Shown: piece by piece, positions 38,331 through 50,800 of the stretch
How positions within the stretch are numbered: position 1 is the stretch's first letter
Layout: each line of letters begins with the position of its first letter
From: Hippophae tibetana
Taxonomy: Eukaryota; Streptophyta; Magnoliopsida; Rosales; Elaeagnaceae
NCBI GenBank assembly: GCA_037013495.1
Contig: CM072809.1
Coordinates: forward strand, 3,720,001-3,784,000
Reading direction: 5' to 3'
Length of the DNA: 64,000 nt
The notes under the pieces: model-generated
What the model was told of the DNA's origin: nothing
The model's database searches: none
What the model saw: the letters and a program-made list of their open reading frames with translations, nothing else
Position numbers and translations under genes: made by a program

Positions 38331-39330
38331 CTAATAATCCAACCAATAATACTCAATTAGACTAGCCATTGAATGCTCCAATCCATCCTTAGGGCTAACT
38401 GAGTTCTCGCCCACATCAATAGCATAAAAAACTCTCTTCAAGAAGACATTCATTGAAGTAATGTCATCCAACCCTTTCCTTGACCACTTTCCAAACTTTA
38501 CACCTTGTTCTTGAGAATTTTTACCACCTACTTTGCTCCTACCACCACCAAATACAACATTCTCTTTTCCTCTACCCGAGATTGGAAGGCCAGTTCTTCT
38601 CTTTTCCATTGAGTTGTTTTCTCCAAAGATAAAACCATTCTTCTTTTTCAACCTACTATCTTTAACATGCATATGAAATTTCATATTCATATTAGACCTA
38701 AGTTATTCCCCATACAAAGCAAAATTTCCTCTAAAATTGATGAGTAATTCTTCCATAGAAACAACAAAAATCAAGGAGATGTTCAAATATAATTCCACTA
38801 AAACATTAACAGAATTGAAAGGTATCCAAGAACCAAGGATAAAAGCCTTAGAGATGTCAAAATTCACTCTAACTCTCACATAATGTATGTTGCCACAAGC
38901 AAGGAAAAACCTATCAATTTTAGACACTAGACCAACAGAAGATGCAATACCATTCACAATTGCTTCCTTACGCCAATTCATTGGCAGTTCATGAATTTAC
39001 AGTCAGATTAATGTAGTGCCAAAAGTGAGATTTGAAGGAAACATACTGGGTAGAAGGTGCTTCAAAATGAGAAGGCTATTATTGAAACACTAAGGAGCTT
39101 TCTGCAACACTAAGCTCATCTCAACCAAATCCTCAAAATAAAACATGAAGGTGCATCAATTAATTACCTTCATATTCAAGCCCCATGTCCTAGTCCAATT
39201 CTTAGGATTAACACTTAATGGAGTTTCGAGATTGACAGAACTTTGAGGAAAAAGGCTAGCTATAATTGCCAAATTTAAAATACCACACTTGATGACTCTA
39301 TGAAAGTAGAGTATTTAGTACACATTTTTT
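38331..39330 (-). pseudogene. Decayed retroelement ORF with DUF4283 domain (LINE-like ORF1 remnant)
   Basis: Reading the minus strand, fragments align in order to the plant DUF4283/zinc-knuckle protein found in LINE ORF1: NLETPLSVNPKNWTRTWGLNM near 39.2 kb, then IHELPMNWRKEAIVNGIASSVG, FFLACGNIHYVRVRVNFDISKAF and GSWIPFN at 38703-38990. The following zinc-knuckle part is frameshifted. A basic, glycine-rich continuation lies at 38331-38690. Several stops interrupt it (for example near 39.17 and 39.0 kb). No endonuclease or reverse transcriptase part is seen. Confidence 0.6.
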
Positions 39331-39659
39331 CTTAATATTTACCCATTTTATTCAATAAGTAGTATTTTAGAGTTAAAAATATTAAAATATAAATTTTTTA
39401 ATGAAAATATAATTTTTAAATTTTTTTTGATTTTTTTTGAATTTTTTAATGCATGACCAATTAGAAGATGTCATATAGATGTCAACCAAGTAAGGGGGCT
39501 GACTAGACAAGCCATTTGAATGCCACACAAGTGGAGGTGGCCAATCGTGCAACGCCACATGTATCAAGTGATGTAGGCCTTACCACGTGCCAACATGGCG
39601 TTCACTCCGAGTTACATATCATGGTCAATTGGTATATCACATATCATTACCTCACTTGT
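39331..39659. other. Unique sequence left of the 1.83-kb repeat
   Basis: Mixed-composition DNA with no gene. It abuts the left copy of the 1.83-kb repeat and has no counterpart on the right, where the repeat is preceded by copia sequence. Confidence 0.5.
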
Positions 39660-41486
39660 CCATTCTTCTCATCGGAATGCCCCACAATCAGTAACCGTAA
39701 ATCATAACACGTCATATGTCGCTAACTCAGTATGCGTTGATCAAGAGTAGTCCCTTCCGCCAAGCATCGTGCGTTGATTTGCCCAATGAATCTCATGTGC
39801 TACATGTCACTACCCTATTGGCTAATGTTGTTGATTTTTCTTTTTTTCATCTCAACCTTGATCTGAAGCTTATTTAACAGTCCAAAAATTACTCGAGTAT
39901 AATTTAATCCCTTAATTACCTCATAAACTTGAAAGAGTTCAAAATTAGATATTTGTTTATCTATTTTTGGAAATAAGAAGAGAGAAAATATAGAAAAATT
40001 CAAAATGAGATACAATTTAAGTGAAAATTCAAGAGAAAATTAGTGTTACGATTCAAGAGATTGGATGTATTCTTTTTCTTCTTTTTTCTTTCTTTATAAA
40101 ATTTTATGTCTTATTTTTTTTTATGAAAAATATGAGTTTTATGAACAAAATTATGTCTAATTAATTTATTAATCTATGGATCTTATGAACCCAATTTTCA
40201 ACATATGTAATCTAATATTTTATCCAAATTATGATTTTATTTTAATTATATTATTTAATATGATTTTTATACTATTAATTGTTTGGCTAACAATTTATCT
40301 ATAAAGACAATTAAATAGATTTGAAAGAATTATTTAATTATTTGTCTTGATTAAATAACATACATAATTTCTATGACAGAGATGTATGATTCTTATGTAT
40401 GTGATCAATAATTGATGAACTTAATGAGTAATATGTAATTTAATTGATACGAGAGTTTGATTAGGTTAAATACTATATAGTATGTAGTTTATTTGAAAGA
40501 GAAATACATGTTAGGTTAGATTTAATTGATCATGTTATCGATTGATAATTATATTAGAAAATTTTAGTGATTCACATGTTTAGAAAATTAAGTGATTAAA
40601 TATTCTTAGATATTTTTCAGTATATTTTCTTAACTGTTAAATCTAAGTTAATTAATTACTATTACTTATTTTTAGTTATTTTAATTTTATTTTCTTAAAA
40701 CATAGAAACAAAAAATTATATTATATTTTTTAATTTTAAAAAATAGTTTTTAATAACATAATGTCATTATATAGTAACATCACAATTTATACACAATTAC
40801 ATTGTTTTTCATGATAATATTCATTATAACATATCGGTAATGTGTCTGTTGATATTTATAAGACTAGGGAGTGGTAGGACGTGACACTCATTGCTCGAAG
40901 GTGGCACAACATTTTAACATTACCCCTTCTTTCTTTTCTTTGTAAAAAAAAAACTTCTTATTTTAAAAAACTATAAATGCTGAAATTGAAGGAATGAACA
41001 TTTATCACATGACAATTATATTTTATTTAGGCACAAATCTTTGTCCTATTTAATGAGGCTGATCTTCATTTGTCTCGTTCATCCTCACCAAATCCATTAA
41101 ACAAAAATGGCAGGACAATGAACTGAAAATTTGCAACGATCTTAGCTTATATCTTACACGCCATCGACATGACATGTGAAATGAATATAAATTTCTCAAA
41201 ACCAGCTCACCAAGCTTAGAAGAGAGTACAGACAACCAAAATTGAAATATAGTTGAATGAATGTACAAAGTCAAACTTGTGCCCCAAAACTAAGGAGGGC
41301 CTTTGACAAAATCCAAGAGCGAAAGAAGAAAATGTTATTAAGGGATCCAAATCATTGATGAACAAGAAATCAATGCACATATGATGGAATATGATCGACT
41401 GCTATAATTCACTTAAAAGCAGAGCTGAAGTAGCTCTTAACAACATTGTTGGACAAAATTTGCAAAACCATATTGTTCATTGGCCC
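39660..41486 (+). repeat. Left copy of 1.83-kb host segment (JAR1 3' flank plus last 25 codons)
   Basis: This 1827-bp block is nearly identical to 46024-47850. By eye I count five substitutions, all in the last 500 bp (for example GAATGAACA/GAATGAATA, GAGGCTG/GAGGCCG, ACTAAGG/ACTTAGG, CAAGAGC/CAACAGC, ACATATG/ACAGATG). There are also two one-base homopolymer length changes that cancel. It holds the region beyond JAR1 and, at 41409-41486 on the minus strand, the final 25 codons and stop of JAR1. It stops exactly where the copia LTR begins. Confidence 0.95.
41409..41486 (-). pseudogene. JAR1 C-terminal fragment cut off by the copia insertion
   Basis: On the minus strand this encodes the last 25 residues and stop of the GH3/JAR1 protein (GPMNNMVLQILSNNVVKSY and so on), matching 47773-47850. 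Instead of the rest of exon 4 it is preceded by the copia LTR. It is the distal part of an interrupted JAR1 allele or copy. Confidence 0.9.
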
Positions 41487-41759
41487 TGTTAAGTTATATT
41501 TATTTCACTTGTACTACATTTCCACTATTTCACTTGTACTACACTTGTACTATTTCACTTGTACTACACTTACTATTTCACTTGTACTACACTTACTATT
41601 TCACTTGTACTACACTTACTATTTCACTTGTACTACACTTGTACCACACTTGTACTACACTTGTTACAACTCTATAAATAGAGTTCTCTATGTACATTCT
41701 AGGACACACCAAAACAACATTAAATCATTCTTTCTTCTTATCTCTCTATACTCTTAACA
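41487..41759 (+). repeat. Copia 5' LTR, 273 bp
   Basis: Bounded by TG (TGTTAAG) and CA (CTCTTAACA). It contains six copies of a ~23-bp unit starting TATTTCACTTGTACTACA at 41501, 41526, 41551, 41574, 41597 and 41620. A TATA box, TATAAATA, is at 41673-41680, so transcription should start near 41705. Confidence 0.88.
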
Positions 41760-41772
41760 TGGTATCAAAGCC
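41760..41772 (+). other. Copia primer-binding site (tRNA-Met initiator)
   Basis: TGGTATCAAAGCC directly follows the LTR and matches, with one change, the usual copia TGGTATCAGAGCC complementary to the 3' end of initiator methionine tRNA. Confidence 0.85.
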
Positions 41773-41829
41773 TCTCATATACCTCTAAAATTTCTATCAA
41801 AATTTCGCCTCTCTTCATCACAGCCAATT

Positions 41830-42030
41830 CGGCTCACCCTAACTCGGTTTACTCTCACCCCGGCTCACCTCAACTCAGCTCACTCCAACCCGGCTCACCT
41901 CAACTCGGCTCACTCCAACCCGGCTCACCTCAACTCTGCTCACTCCAACCCGGCTCACCTCAACTCTGCTCACTCCAACCCGGCTCACCTCAACTCGACT
42001 CACTCCAACCCGGCTTACCTCAACCCGGTT
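41830..42030 (+). repeat. 30-bp minisatellite in copia leader
   Basis: A unit reading CACTCCAACCCGGCTCACCT plus CAACTCNGCT repeats with exact 30-bp spacing from 41881 to 42001, with degenerate copies on both sides (from about 41830 to 42030), roughly six in all. It lies in the untranslated leader between primer-binding site and gag. Confidence 0.92.
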
Positions 42031-42127
42031 CCAGGCTTGTTTTCAACTCCTCTTTTTATTTTTAAGGATATCTGCTTTATACTGTTTCTATAAATTTGCT
42101 TTACATTTCCTCCATTATTTCGGTAAA

Positions 42128-45100
42128 ATGGATCGAAATGATGTCCCAAAACCAATCTCTACCACCCTTGATGATACTAACTACCTAGCCTGGGCACAAG
42201 CAATGAAAAGTTTCTTGAAAGGACGCAAGCTATGGCGTTTCATAACTGGTGATATCTCTATACCCATCCAAGAAACCACTGAAAACAACTTCTTATTTGC
42301 TGATCGCCTTGAAGACTGGGAGAGTAAACACCATCAAATTATTACCTGGTTCCGTAACACCACCTTACCCTCCATCCATGGTGAATTTGGGCGTTTTGAC
42401 ACTGCCAAAAAAGTTTGGGAATTTCTTGAGGCTCGCTTCACTACAACAGATTTGGTCAACCAATATCAACTTCTAACAACTCTTCATACCAAACGCCAAA
42501 GGGCTGATCAAACCATTAACCAATTTCTCTCTGAAATGCATACTATTTGGGATCAACTCACTCTCTCTGAACCAACTTGGACGAACAAGATTGATGCTGA
42601 GATGTTTGCAACTTACCGTAATCACCAGCGTCTTGTTATTTTTCTCATGGCTCTCCATGATCGATTTGAACCTGTTCGGGCTTCCTTACTCCATCGGAGT
42701 CCTTTTCCATCCTTAGATACTGCTGTGACTGAGCTTCGCTCTGAAGAAACTCGGATGGGGGTTTTCAAAGTTCATCATACAGATTCTGTTCTTGCCACCC
42801 CCTTTTATCGCCCTAAAGGAGGTTCAAAAGAGGACTTCAAACATCAAGGTTGCACCTACTGTCACAACCCCAATCATGAGCTTCTTACATGTCCCATTCG
42901 GGTATGTATATATTGTCACAAGAAGGGTCCAGGACACTTTAATAGAGATTGCTTTCGGAATCCCTCTCAGCATTCCTCACGGAATCCCTCTCAACATTCC
43001 TCACGGAATCCCTCTCGGAATCCCTCTCAACATGCTTCAGGTAACAATAGTAACTCATCTATCACTGCTGCTGTTTCTGAGGATAATCATGACAAATTTA
43101 CCTTCTCTACTCAAGAACTTGAAGGTCTTCTTAAACATGTTCTCTCACAATCTAGTAATCCTCCTTCTACTGCCTTGTCTCTCACATCAGGTAAATCTTT
43201 ATGGTATTTTGATTCTGCTTGTTGTAACCATATGACTCATGATACTCACATCTTCTCTCCCACACAATCTTCCATCTCCAAACCTTTAATTCAAACTGCC
43301 AATGGTTCACATATGCATGTTAATGCTGTAGGACAAGTTTCCACATCTTCTATATCACTTTCTGACACCTTTCATATTCCCAACCTTACTCTAAATCTTA
43401 TCTCTGTTGGTCAATTATGTGAACTTGGTCTTACTATTACTTTTTCCTCTTCTGGTTGTCATGTGCAGGATCCACAGACAGGACAGATCCTTGGGATAGG
43501 CCGTAAGGTTGGACGATTATTTGAACTTATCGACCTTCATCTACCCAAGTCTCCTCATACTTCCATTGCTGCTTCTACTACTCCTATCAACCTATGGCAT
43601 GCTCGTCTAGGCCATACGTCTATAGGACGTCTTCGTCCCTTAGCATCTTCTGGTAAATTAGGATCTGTTTCTATTTATGATAATGTAAATTGTTTGCCTT
43701 GTCAATTGGGAAAACAACCTGCTTTATGTTTTAATAAAAGTGATTCTACTTCTGTCTCCCCTTTTGACTTAATTCATTCTGATTTTTGGGGTCCATCCCC
43801 ACATCCTACTATGGGGGATGTGTTTATTTTGTCATTTTCATTGATGATTATTCAAGATTCACATGGATTTTTCTCATGAAACATAGATCTGAATTACCCA
43901 AAATTTACTATGATTTTGCCCAAATGGTTAAAACCCAATTTTCTCAAAATATCAAAGTACTTAGAGCTGATAATGCTATGGAATATAAAGAAACAAAGTT
44001 TTTAAATTTTCTTCGTCAAAATGGGACTCTTTCTCAATATTCTTGTCCTGGCACATCTCAACAAAATGGAAGAGCTGAGCGAAAACACAGACATATTCTT
44101 AATACTGTTCGCACTCTCCTAATTTCTAGTTCTTGTCCTGAACGCTTTTAGGGTGAAGCAGCTCTTACAGCTGTTTATACCATCAATCGTGTTCCTATGC
44201 CTATTATTCACAATCAATCCCCTTATGAGCGTCTCTATAGTACTTCTCCATCTTATGAACTGCTCAAAGTGTTTGGTTGTGCCTGTTTTGTTCTTCTTCA
44301 CCCTCATGAACGCAATAAATTAGAACCTCGTGCTCGCCTTTGTTGTTTCTTAGGGTATGGAATAGAACACAAAGGCTATCGTTGTTGGGACCCTATCTCT
44401 AAACGATTGCGCATCTCTCGTCATGTCATCTTTTGGGAACATAAAATGTTTTCCTCTATTTCCTCATTTCATGTCTCATCTCCTAACTCACTCTCATTTT
44501 TTAATGACCCAACTATTGATTTATTTCCTCCTGACATTGCTCCATTACCCTCACCATTGTCTACTACGGCTTCTCCTGATGTGTCTGCTCCTTCTGCTGA
44601 TCCTACCATAACAACATCTTCTGAAGACCAACTACCTGATTGTCCAGAGTCATCACTTCGTCGTTCTACTCGTGTAAGTAGTCTTCCTTTTCATCTTCGT
44701 GATTACCAATGTTTCTCTACTATTTTGTCTCATCATGAACCCCAAAACTATAGAGAAGCTATTTCTAACCTTCATTGGCAGCAAGCTATGACAGATGAAT
44801 TACAGGCATTAACAAAAGCACATACATGGGATCTTGTTGATCTTCCATCTAATAAATCTTTGATTGGTTGTAAGTGGATTTTCAAAATCAAAACTCATTC
44901 AGATGGGTCTGTGGAAGGATATAAAGCTCGTCTGGTTGCAAAGGGCTTTACACAGGAATATGGAATCGACTATGAAGAAACTTTTGCACCTGTAGCTCGC
45001 CTCACTTCTGTTCGAAGTATCATTGTTGTTGCTGCTGCCCGAAATTGGAACATGTTTCAAATGGATGTCAAAAATGCTTTTCTCAATGGAGATATAACTG

Positions 45101-46023
45101 AGGAAGTTTATATGAAACCTCCTCCTGGATACACTCATTCACCTCATCAAGTATGCAAACTTCGTCGTGCTCTCTATGGCCTCAAACAAGCTCCTCGGGC
45201 TTGGTTTGCCAAATTCAGCTCTACACTTACTGACTTTGGTTTCACTTCCAGTTCTTATGACTCCGGTCTCTTTATTCGGAAGACTCCCACTGGTGTAACA
45301 CTTTTACTCCTTTATGTAGATGATATGATCATAACAGGAAATGACTCTAATGGAATTATTGATCTCAAGCAGTTTCTGAGCCATCAATTTGAAATGAAAG
45401 ACCTTGGTCGTCTCCACTACTTCTTGGGCTTAGAAATCTCATCTGATTCTCAAGGATATTATCTCTCTCAAGCAAAGTACTCATCTGATATTCTTAATCG
45501 AGCTGGCCTTACTGATTGTAAAACTGCATCAACACCTCTAGAAACCAATGTCAAACTTACTCCATTAGATGGTACTATTCTCTCAGATGCCACATTATAC
45601 AGACAACTAGTAGGCAGTCTTGTTTATCTCACAGTCACTCGTCCTGACATTGCCTATGCTGTTCATCTGGTTAGTCAATTCATGTTTGCTCCACGGTCTA
45701 CCCATTATGCTACGGTTCTTCGCATTCTCCGCTATATCAAAGGCACCATGTTTCACGGTCTCCACTTCTCCAACAAGTCTAATCTTCTTCTTTCCGCCTA
45801 CTCTGATGCTGATTGGGCAGGTGACCCAACTGATCGTCGCTCTACTACTGGATATTGTTTCTTTCTTGGAAACTCTCTCATATCTTGGCAAAGCAAGAAA
45901 CAATCTCTCACTTCTCGATCCAGCACTGAAGCTGAATATCGTGCTCTTGCTGACACCACTCAAGAACTTCTTTGGCTCTGTTGGTTACTTGCTGATATGG
46001 GTGTTCTCCAATCAACTGCCAAG
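42128..46023 (+). pseudogene. Copia gag-pol polyprotein gene, broken and truncated
   Basis: The first part is open from the ATG at 42128 to 43879. It covers gag with two zinc knuckles (CTYCHNPNHELLTC and CIYCHKKGPGHFNRDC), a serine/asparagine repeat (RNPSQHS copies), the protease site DSA, and the integrase zinc-binding region. A one-base loss in the G run at 43813-43817 shifts the frame. The second frame carries the integrase core to a TAG at 44149-44151. The same frame resumes with the integrase C-terminal part, reverse transcriptase (YVDD at about 45316-45327) and RNase H (SDADWAGD, SSTEAEY). Coding stops being retroelement after GVLQSTA near 46020. With a frameshift, a stop and no 3' end, it cannot act on its own. 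Confidence 0.92.
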
Positions 46024-47850
46024 CCATTCTTCTCATCGGAATGCCCCACAATCAGTAACCGTAAATCATAACACGTCATATGTCGCTAACTCAGTATGCG
46101 TTGATCAAGAGTAGTCCCTTCCGCCAAGCATCGTGCGTTGATTTGCCCAATGAATCTCATGTGCTACATGTCACTACCCTATTGGCTAATGTTGTTGATT
46201 TTTCTTTTTTTCATCTCAACCTTGATCTGAAGCTTATTTAACAGTCCAAAAATTACTCGAGTATAATTTAATCCCTTAATTACCTCATAAACTTGAAAGA
46301 GTTCAAAATTAGATATTTGTTTATCTATTTTTGGAAATAAGAAGAGAGAAAATATAGAAAAATTCAAAATGAGATACAATTTAAGTGAAAATTCAAGAGA
46401 AAATTAGTGTTACGATTCAAGAGATTGGATGTATTCTTTTTCTTCTTTTTTCTTTCTTTATAAAATTTTATGTCTTATTTTTTTTATGAAAAATATGAGT
46501 TTTATGAACAAAATTATGTCTAATTAATTTATTAATCTATGGATCTTATGAACCCAATTTTCAACATATGTAATCTAATATTTTATCCAAATTATGATTT
46601 TATTTTAATTATATTATTTAATATGATTTTTATACTATTAATTGTTTGGCTAACAATTTATCTATAAAGACAATTAAATAGATTTGAAAGAATTATTTAA
46701 TTATTTGTCTTGATTAAATAACATACATAATTTCTATGACAGAGATGTATGATTCTTATGTATGTGATCAATAATTGATGAACTTAATGAGTAATATGTA
46801 ATTTAATTGATACGAGAGTTTGATTAGGTTAAATACTATATAGTATGTAGTTTATTTGAAAGAGAAATACATGTTAGGTTAGATTTAATTGATCATGTTA
46901 TCGATTGATAATTATATTAGAAAATTTTAGTGATTCACATGTTTAGAAAATTAAGTGATTAAATATTCTTAGATATTTTTCAGTATATTTTCTTAACTGT
47001 TAAATCTAAGTTAATTAATTACTATTACTTATTTTTAGTTATTTTAATTTTATTTTCTTAAAACATAGAAACAAAAAATTATATTATATTTTTTAATTTT
47101 AAAAAATAGTTTTTAATAACATAATGTCATTATATAGTAACATCACAATTTATACACAATTACATTGTTTTTCATGATAATATTCATTATAACATATCGG
47201 TAATGTGTCTGTTGATATTTATAAGACTAGGGAGTGGTAGGACGTGACACTCATTGCTCGAAGGTGGCACAACATTTTAACATTACCCCTTCTTTCTTTT
47301 CTTTGTAAAAAAAAAAACTTCTTATTTTAAAAAACTATAAATGCTGAAATTGAAGGAATGAATATTTATCACATGACAATTATATTTTATTTAGGCACAA
47401 ATCTTTGTCCTATTTAATGAGGCCGATCTTCATTTGTCTCGTTCATCCTCACCAAATCCATTAAACAAAAATGGCAGGACAATGAACTGAAAATTTGCAA
47501 CGATCTTAGCTTATATCTTACACGCCATCGACATGACATGTGAAATGAATATAAATTTCTCAAAACCAGCTCACCAAGCTTAGAAGAGAGTACAGACAAC
47601 CAAAATTGAAATATAGTTGAATGAATGTACAAAGTCAAACTTGTGCCCCAAAACTTAGGAGGGCCTTTGACAAAATCCAACAGCGAAAGAAGAAAATGTT
47701 ATTAAGGGATCCAAATCATTGATGAACAAGAAATCAATGCACAGATGATGGAATATGATCGACTGCTATAATTCACTTAAAAGCAGAGCTGAAGTAGCTC
47801 TTAACAACATTGTTGGACAAAATTTGCAAAACCATATTGTTCATTGGCCC
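46024..47850 (+). repeat. Right copy of 1.83-kb host segment, continuous with intact JAR1
   Basis: Nearly identical to 39660-41486. At its right end it runs without a break into the rest of JAR1 exon 4, with no LTR and no target-site duplication, so it represents an empty insertion site. At its left end it meets truncated copia RNase H; the only shared bases at that junction are CC. The encoded part is the JAR1 tail; the rest is AT-rich DNA downstream of JAR1 without a gene of its own. Confidence 0.95.
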
Positions 47851-50800
47851 TATACACCTAGGTGTTTTAAACTGGCTCACAGCAGCCCCTAATGCAAGGT
47901 GATGATCTAGAATTTTCTGGAAGGTTCCCCTACGAAGAATTCGAAGCTCAAGTGCACCTATGGAATTGACCTTACGAGAACTAACATAACCGGCATCTAC
48001 AAAAGATTGATCCAAACAGTTGCAGCATTCATTAAGAATAACATCCTCGTTGGCATCACCACTCAATTCCCAGAAGATAACATAATGACCAGGGTCTGTG
48101 GATAGATCCCCATAACTTGTAAAATCAACGACTTCTAATTTTACACTGGATAGCAACTTCGAAGCAACTTCCACGGCTACCTGTAAATCTTTCTCAGTGT
48201 TCTTGTCAATGTTGATAGTAAGCAGAAGATTTCTTCGGCAGACGAATTTAAGCTCAGGGGTTGAGTTATGAAACCCCATAACCTTGACCACATCCCCTAG
48301 CTTATAACGGTACAAACCTGTAAAAGAGGGGCGGGGGGACATGAATATATGAAACTGATTTGCTTTTCCTTCTTTCATTTTAGAAAGGGAAAAAAATAGA
48401 TCATTAAATATAATACATGTCTTCATTTTTTTCATGTGATATTTACTTATATTCTAATGTTATAGTTTAGTCTCAAGTCTCAACATGACAATTAAAAGCA
48501 GACAAGCACATGGTCATCCAATAATCCCTGAATCATGAGAGAGTGGTATATGTATATGGGATTTTGTTGATTGAATTCATTTGTATTAGAGTGCAATTCA
48601 TCCATTTCATTTTCGACATTTCATAATACATATTATAAATACGCGATCATGTAGTACATGAAAGTGAGTATTTTTTTTATATAATATTATTCAATATTCT
48701 AATTACTTCGTTTGAACGAAATTATTTACATTTGCAATAAAAACATAGAAAATATAAGATAAAGACATATACCAACTACGAAATAGAGTTAAAGAAATAA
48801 GAATAATATAAAAAGCAAACAAGTTGATATGCACCAAAAGGTGTTACTGATGGACAATTGAAAAAAAAAAAAAAAACTGCAATCTGAAGGTGAAAAGATA
48901 AACTATGCTAAACAATGCTTACATAAAATGTCGTGTTGTCTACTGACTAATGCTATGACATTAAATATCTAGTCTATATATCATTATAAGATTAATAAAA
49001 AAAAACGACAAGGGTAGTAGAGATGTGTTTTAAGGGTTTTTTTTTTAAAAAAAAAATTGTATCAGATAAAATAAAATCAATTTTTTAAAAATATAATAGA
49101 ATAATACATATAAGTATTGTTTAATAAAATAATTTTTAATTAAAAAAGTTATTGAACTTTATGAGTTTTGATAATAATGAAAAATTTATTTAATTTTTAA
49201 AGAAAATTTATTTTAAAAAATTTGAGTAAATTTTTTTAATTAAATATTAATTTTTTTTACGTATATACTTATTATAAATTAAAATATATATAAATATATA
49301 TGTGAAACATATGTTATTTTATTATATTTAAGTAAAAATAGAATTAAAAGTTAATTCAATATTTTAGTGATATATTTTTTATAAATAAATATATTAAATA
49401 ATTATTTTAACTAAAATAAAGTTACCACTAGGCTTCACACTACAAAAAAATATTGGACTCAGACGATTATGTCACTAATTAATGTTATCCAAACATATTT
49501 GTTCTTTGACAGCTGGTTCAGTCATGCTAACTACAGGAAAAAGAATCTTATCTTGAGAAACAACTGTAGAGAAACGTTAAGATAATAGTTAAAAACAATA
49601 ATTTAAGAGTAAGATAGTCTGTGCAGGTTACTAAGAAGCTACTGCTTCTACTTCCAGAAATCACATGGTAAGCACTTATAACGAAATTCAAATAAAAATT
49701 ACAAGCAAGAAAACACATAGCAGGTGAAAACTCATTGCAAAATTGTAAAATTTGAAGTACCTGCAAAATTGGTGACAATGATCTCATACTCCTCGCCAAC
49801 CTTGACTTCAGTAAGTCCTAATGGTTTGGACTCCCCAAAGAGAAAAGTGGAGTCATTGTTATTCTGCTCTTGTTCCAATTTATTTTGTGTCAAGGGAAGA
49901 AACTCAAAATATCCAATGTTAGGAAGCACAACATAAGTGGCCAACTCTGGAGGCACTTTTGGATTCACATTAGCTCCAATCCAACCCTCAGAAGATCCAT
50001 AATCAGCAGTCAATAGAGGTATAGGACCAGCATAATGCCTCAATTTTTTCAAATAAGGCTCCATTGAACCTGTCATTATCCCATAAATGTACTTCACATT
50101 AGGAAAAACTGCTGGTATTAAACCATACCAGTTACTCAATGATGAACATTTTTCATAAATAAGGTCTGCCAATTCAGGATTTGGCTTGAGCAACTTTGAC
50201 ATGGCTGCTCGGATACTTGGGACAGTAATCCGGTTGCTAATAACACCCTCTCGAATGTCATTACATAGTTGTTCCCAAACTTGTTCAAAAGTTCTGAAAG
50301 CATGAACTATGCTATGTGCAAATGTGGATGACACTAACTGAATTTCATCTCTAAAGATAAGCCCACACAAGAGATGACAGTAAAGAGACTGATGGAAGTC
50401 AGGACCAAAGATAACTTCATCAGGGCTGCAACACTGAGATTGAATTGTCTTCATTGTATTTTTGAATTGCGAACTACGATATACGTTAGTTGTTGCAGTT
50501 CCAGCAGCCAATCCCCCTTTTGTTTTGTATTGCTTGCTGCTGTAAATAAACTGTAACGCCTTCCCATTCTTTATAGGAAATTCTCTGAACAAGACATAAT
50601 ACATTTCACATATGGAACAATGAACTGAATCACAGAAAACACATAAAAGTTACATACCTGTTCCTAAAGGCAAAAGAAGTCTTGTAAATCTGCATGGTAG
50701 ATTCCACCAATTCCTCATTGAATGGTACCAACTTAGGCTTTCCTTGAGTAGTTCCAGAACTGCATATTACCATATATATTTCATAATCTTAATATTTATT

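Larger units (their letters stand above)
41487..46023 (+). mobile_element. Ty1-copia LTR retrotransposon, 5' LTR present, 3' end missing
   Basis: The element starts with TGTTAAG at 41487, has a 273-bp 5' LTR, a primer-binding site, a repetitive leader and gag-pol in the order gag, protease, integrase, reverse transcriptase, RNase H, which is the copia order. It ends abruptly inside RNase H at 46023, where host repeat sequence begins. There is no polypurine tract and no 3' LTR, so age by LTR divergence and the target-site duplication cannot be obtained. The base left of the LTR is the end of GGCCC (41482-41486), likely one half of a five-base duplication. Confidence 0.93.

Noticed and set aside
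39815..40015. Identical 66-codon minus-strand frames at 39815-40015 and 46179-46379
   Set aside because: They are identical only because the 1.83-kb segment is duplicated; composition is low-complexity and no protein family is recognisable.
41501..42030. CRISPR-like regularly spaced repeats
   Set aside because: The repeats are head-to-tail minisatellites without unique spacers, inside a plant copia LTR and leader.
42249..43235. Alternative frames inside copia gag (42249-42476, 42792-43235)
   Set aside because: Shadow frames of the gag-protease region.
47414..47680. Minus-strand frame of 88 codons downstream of JAR1 (also at 41050-41274)
   Set aside because: It lies in the JAR1 3' flank, differs between copies by substitutions without coding bias, and resembles nothing known.
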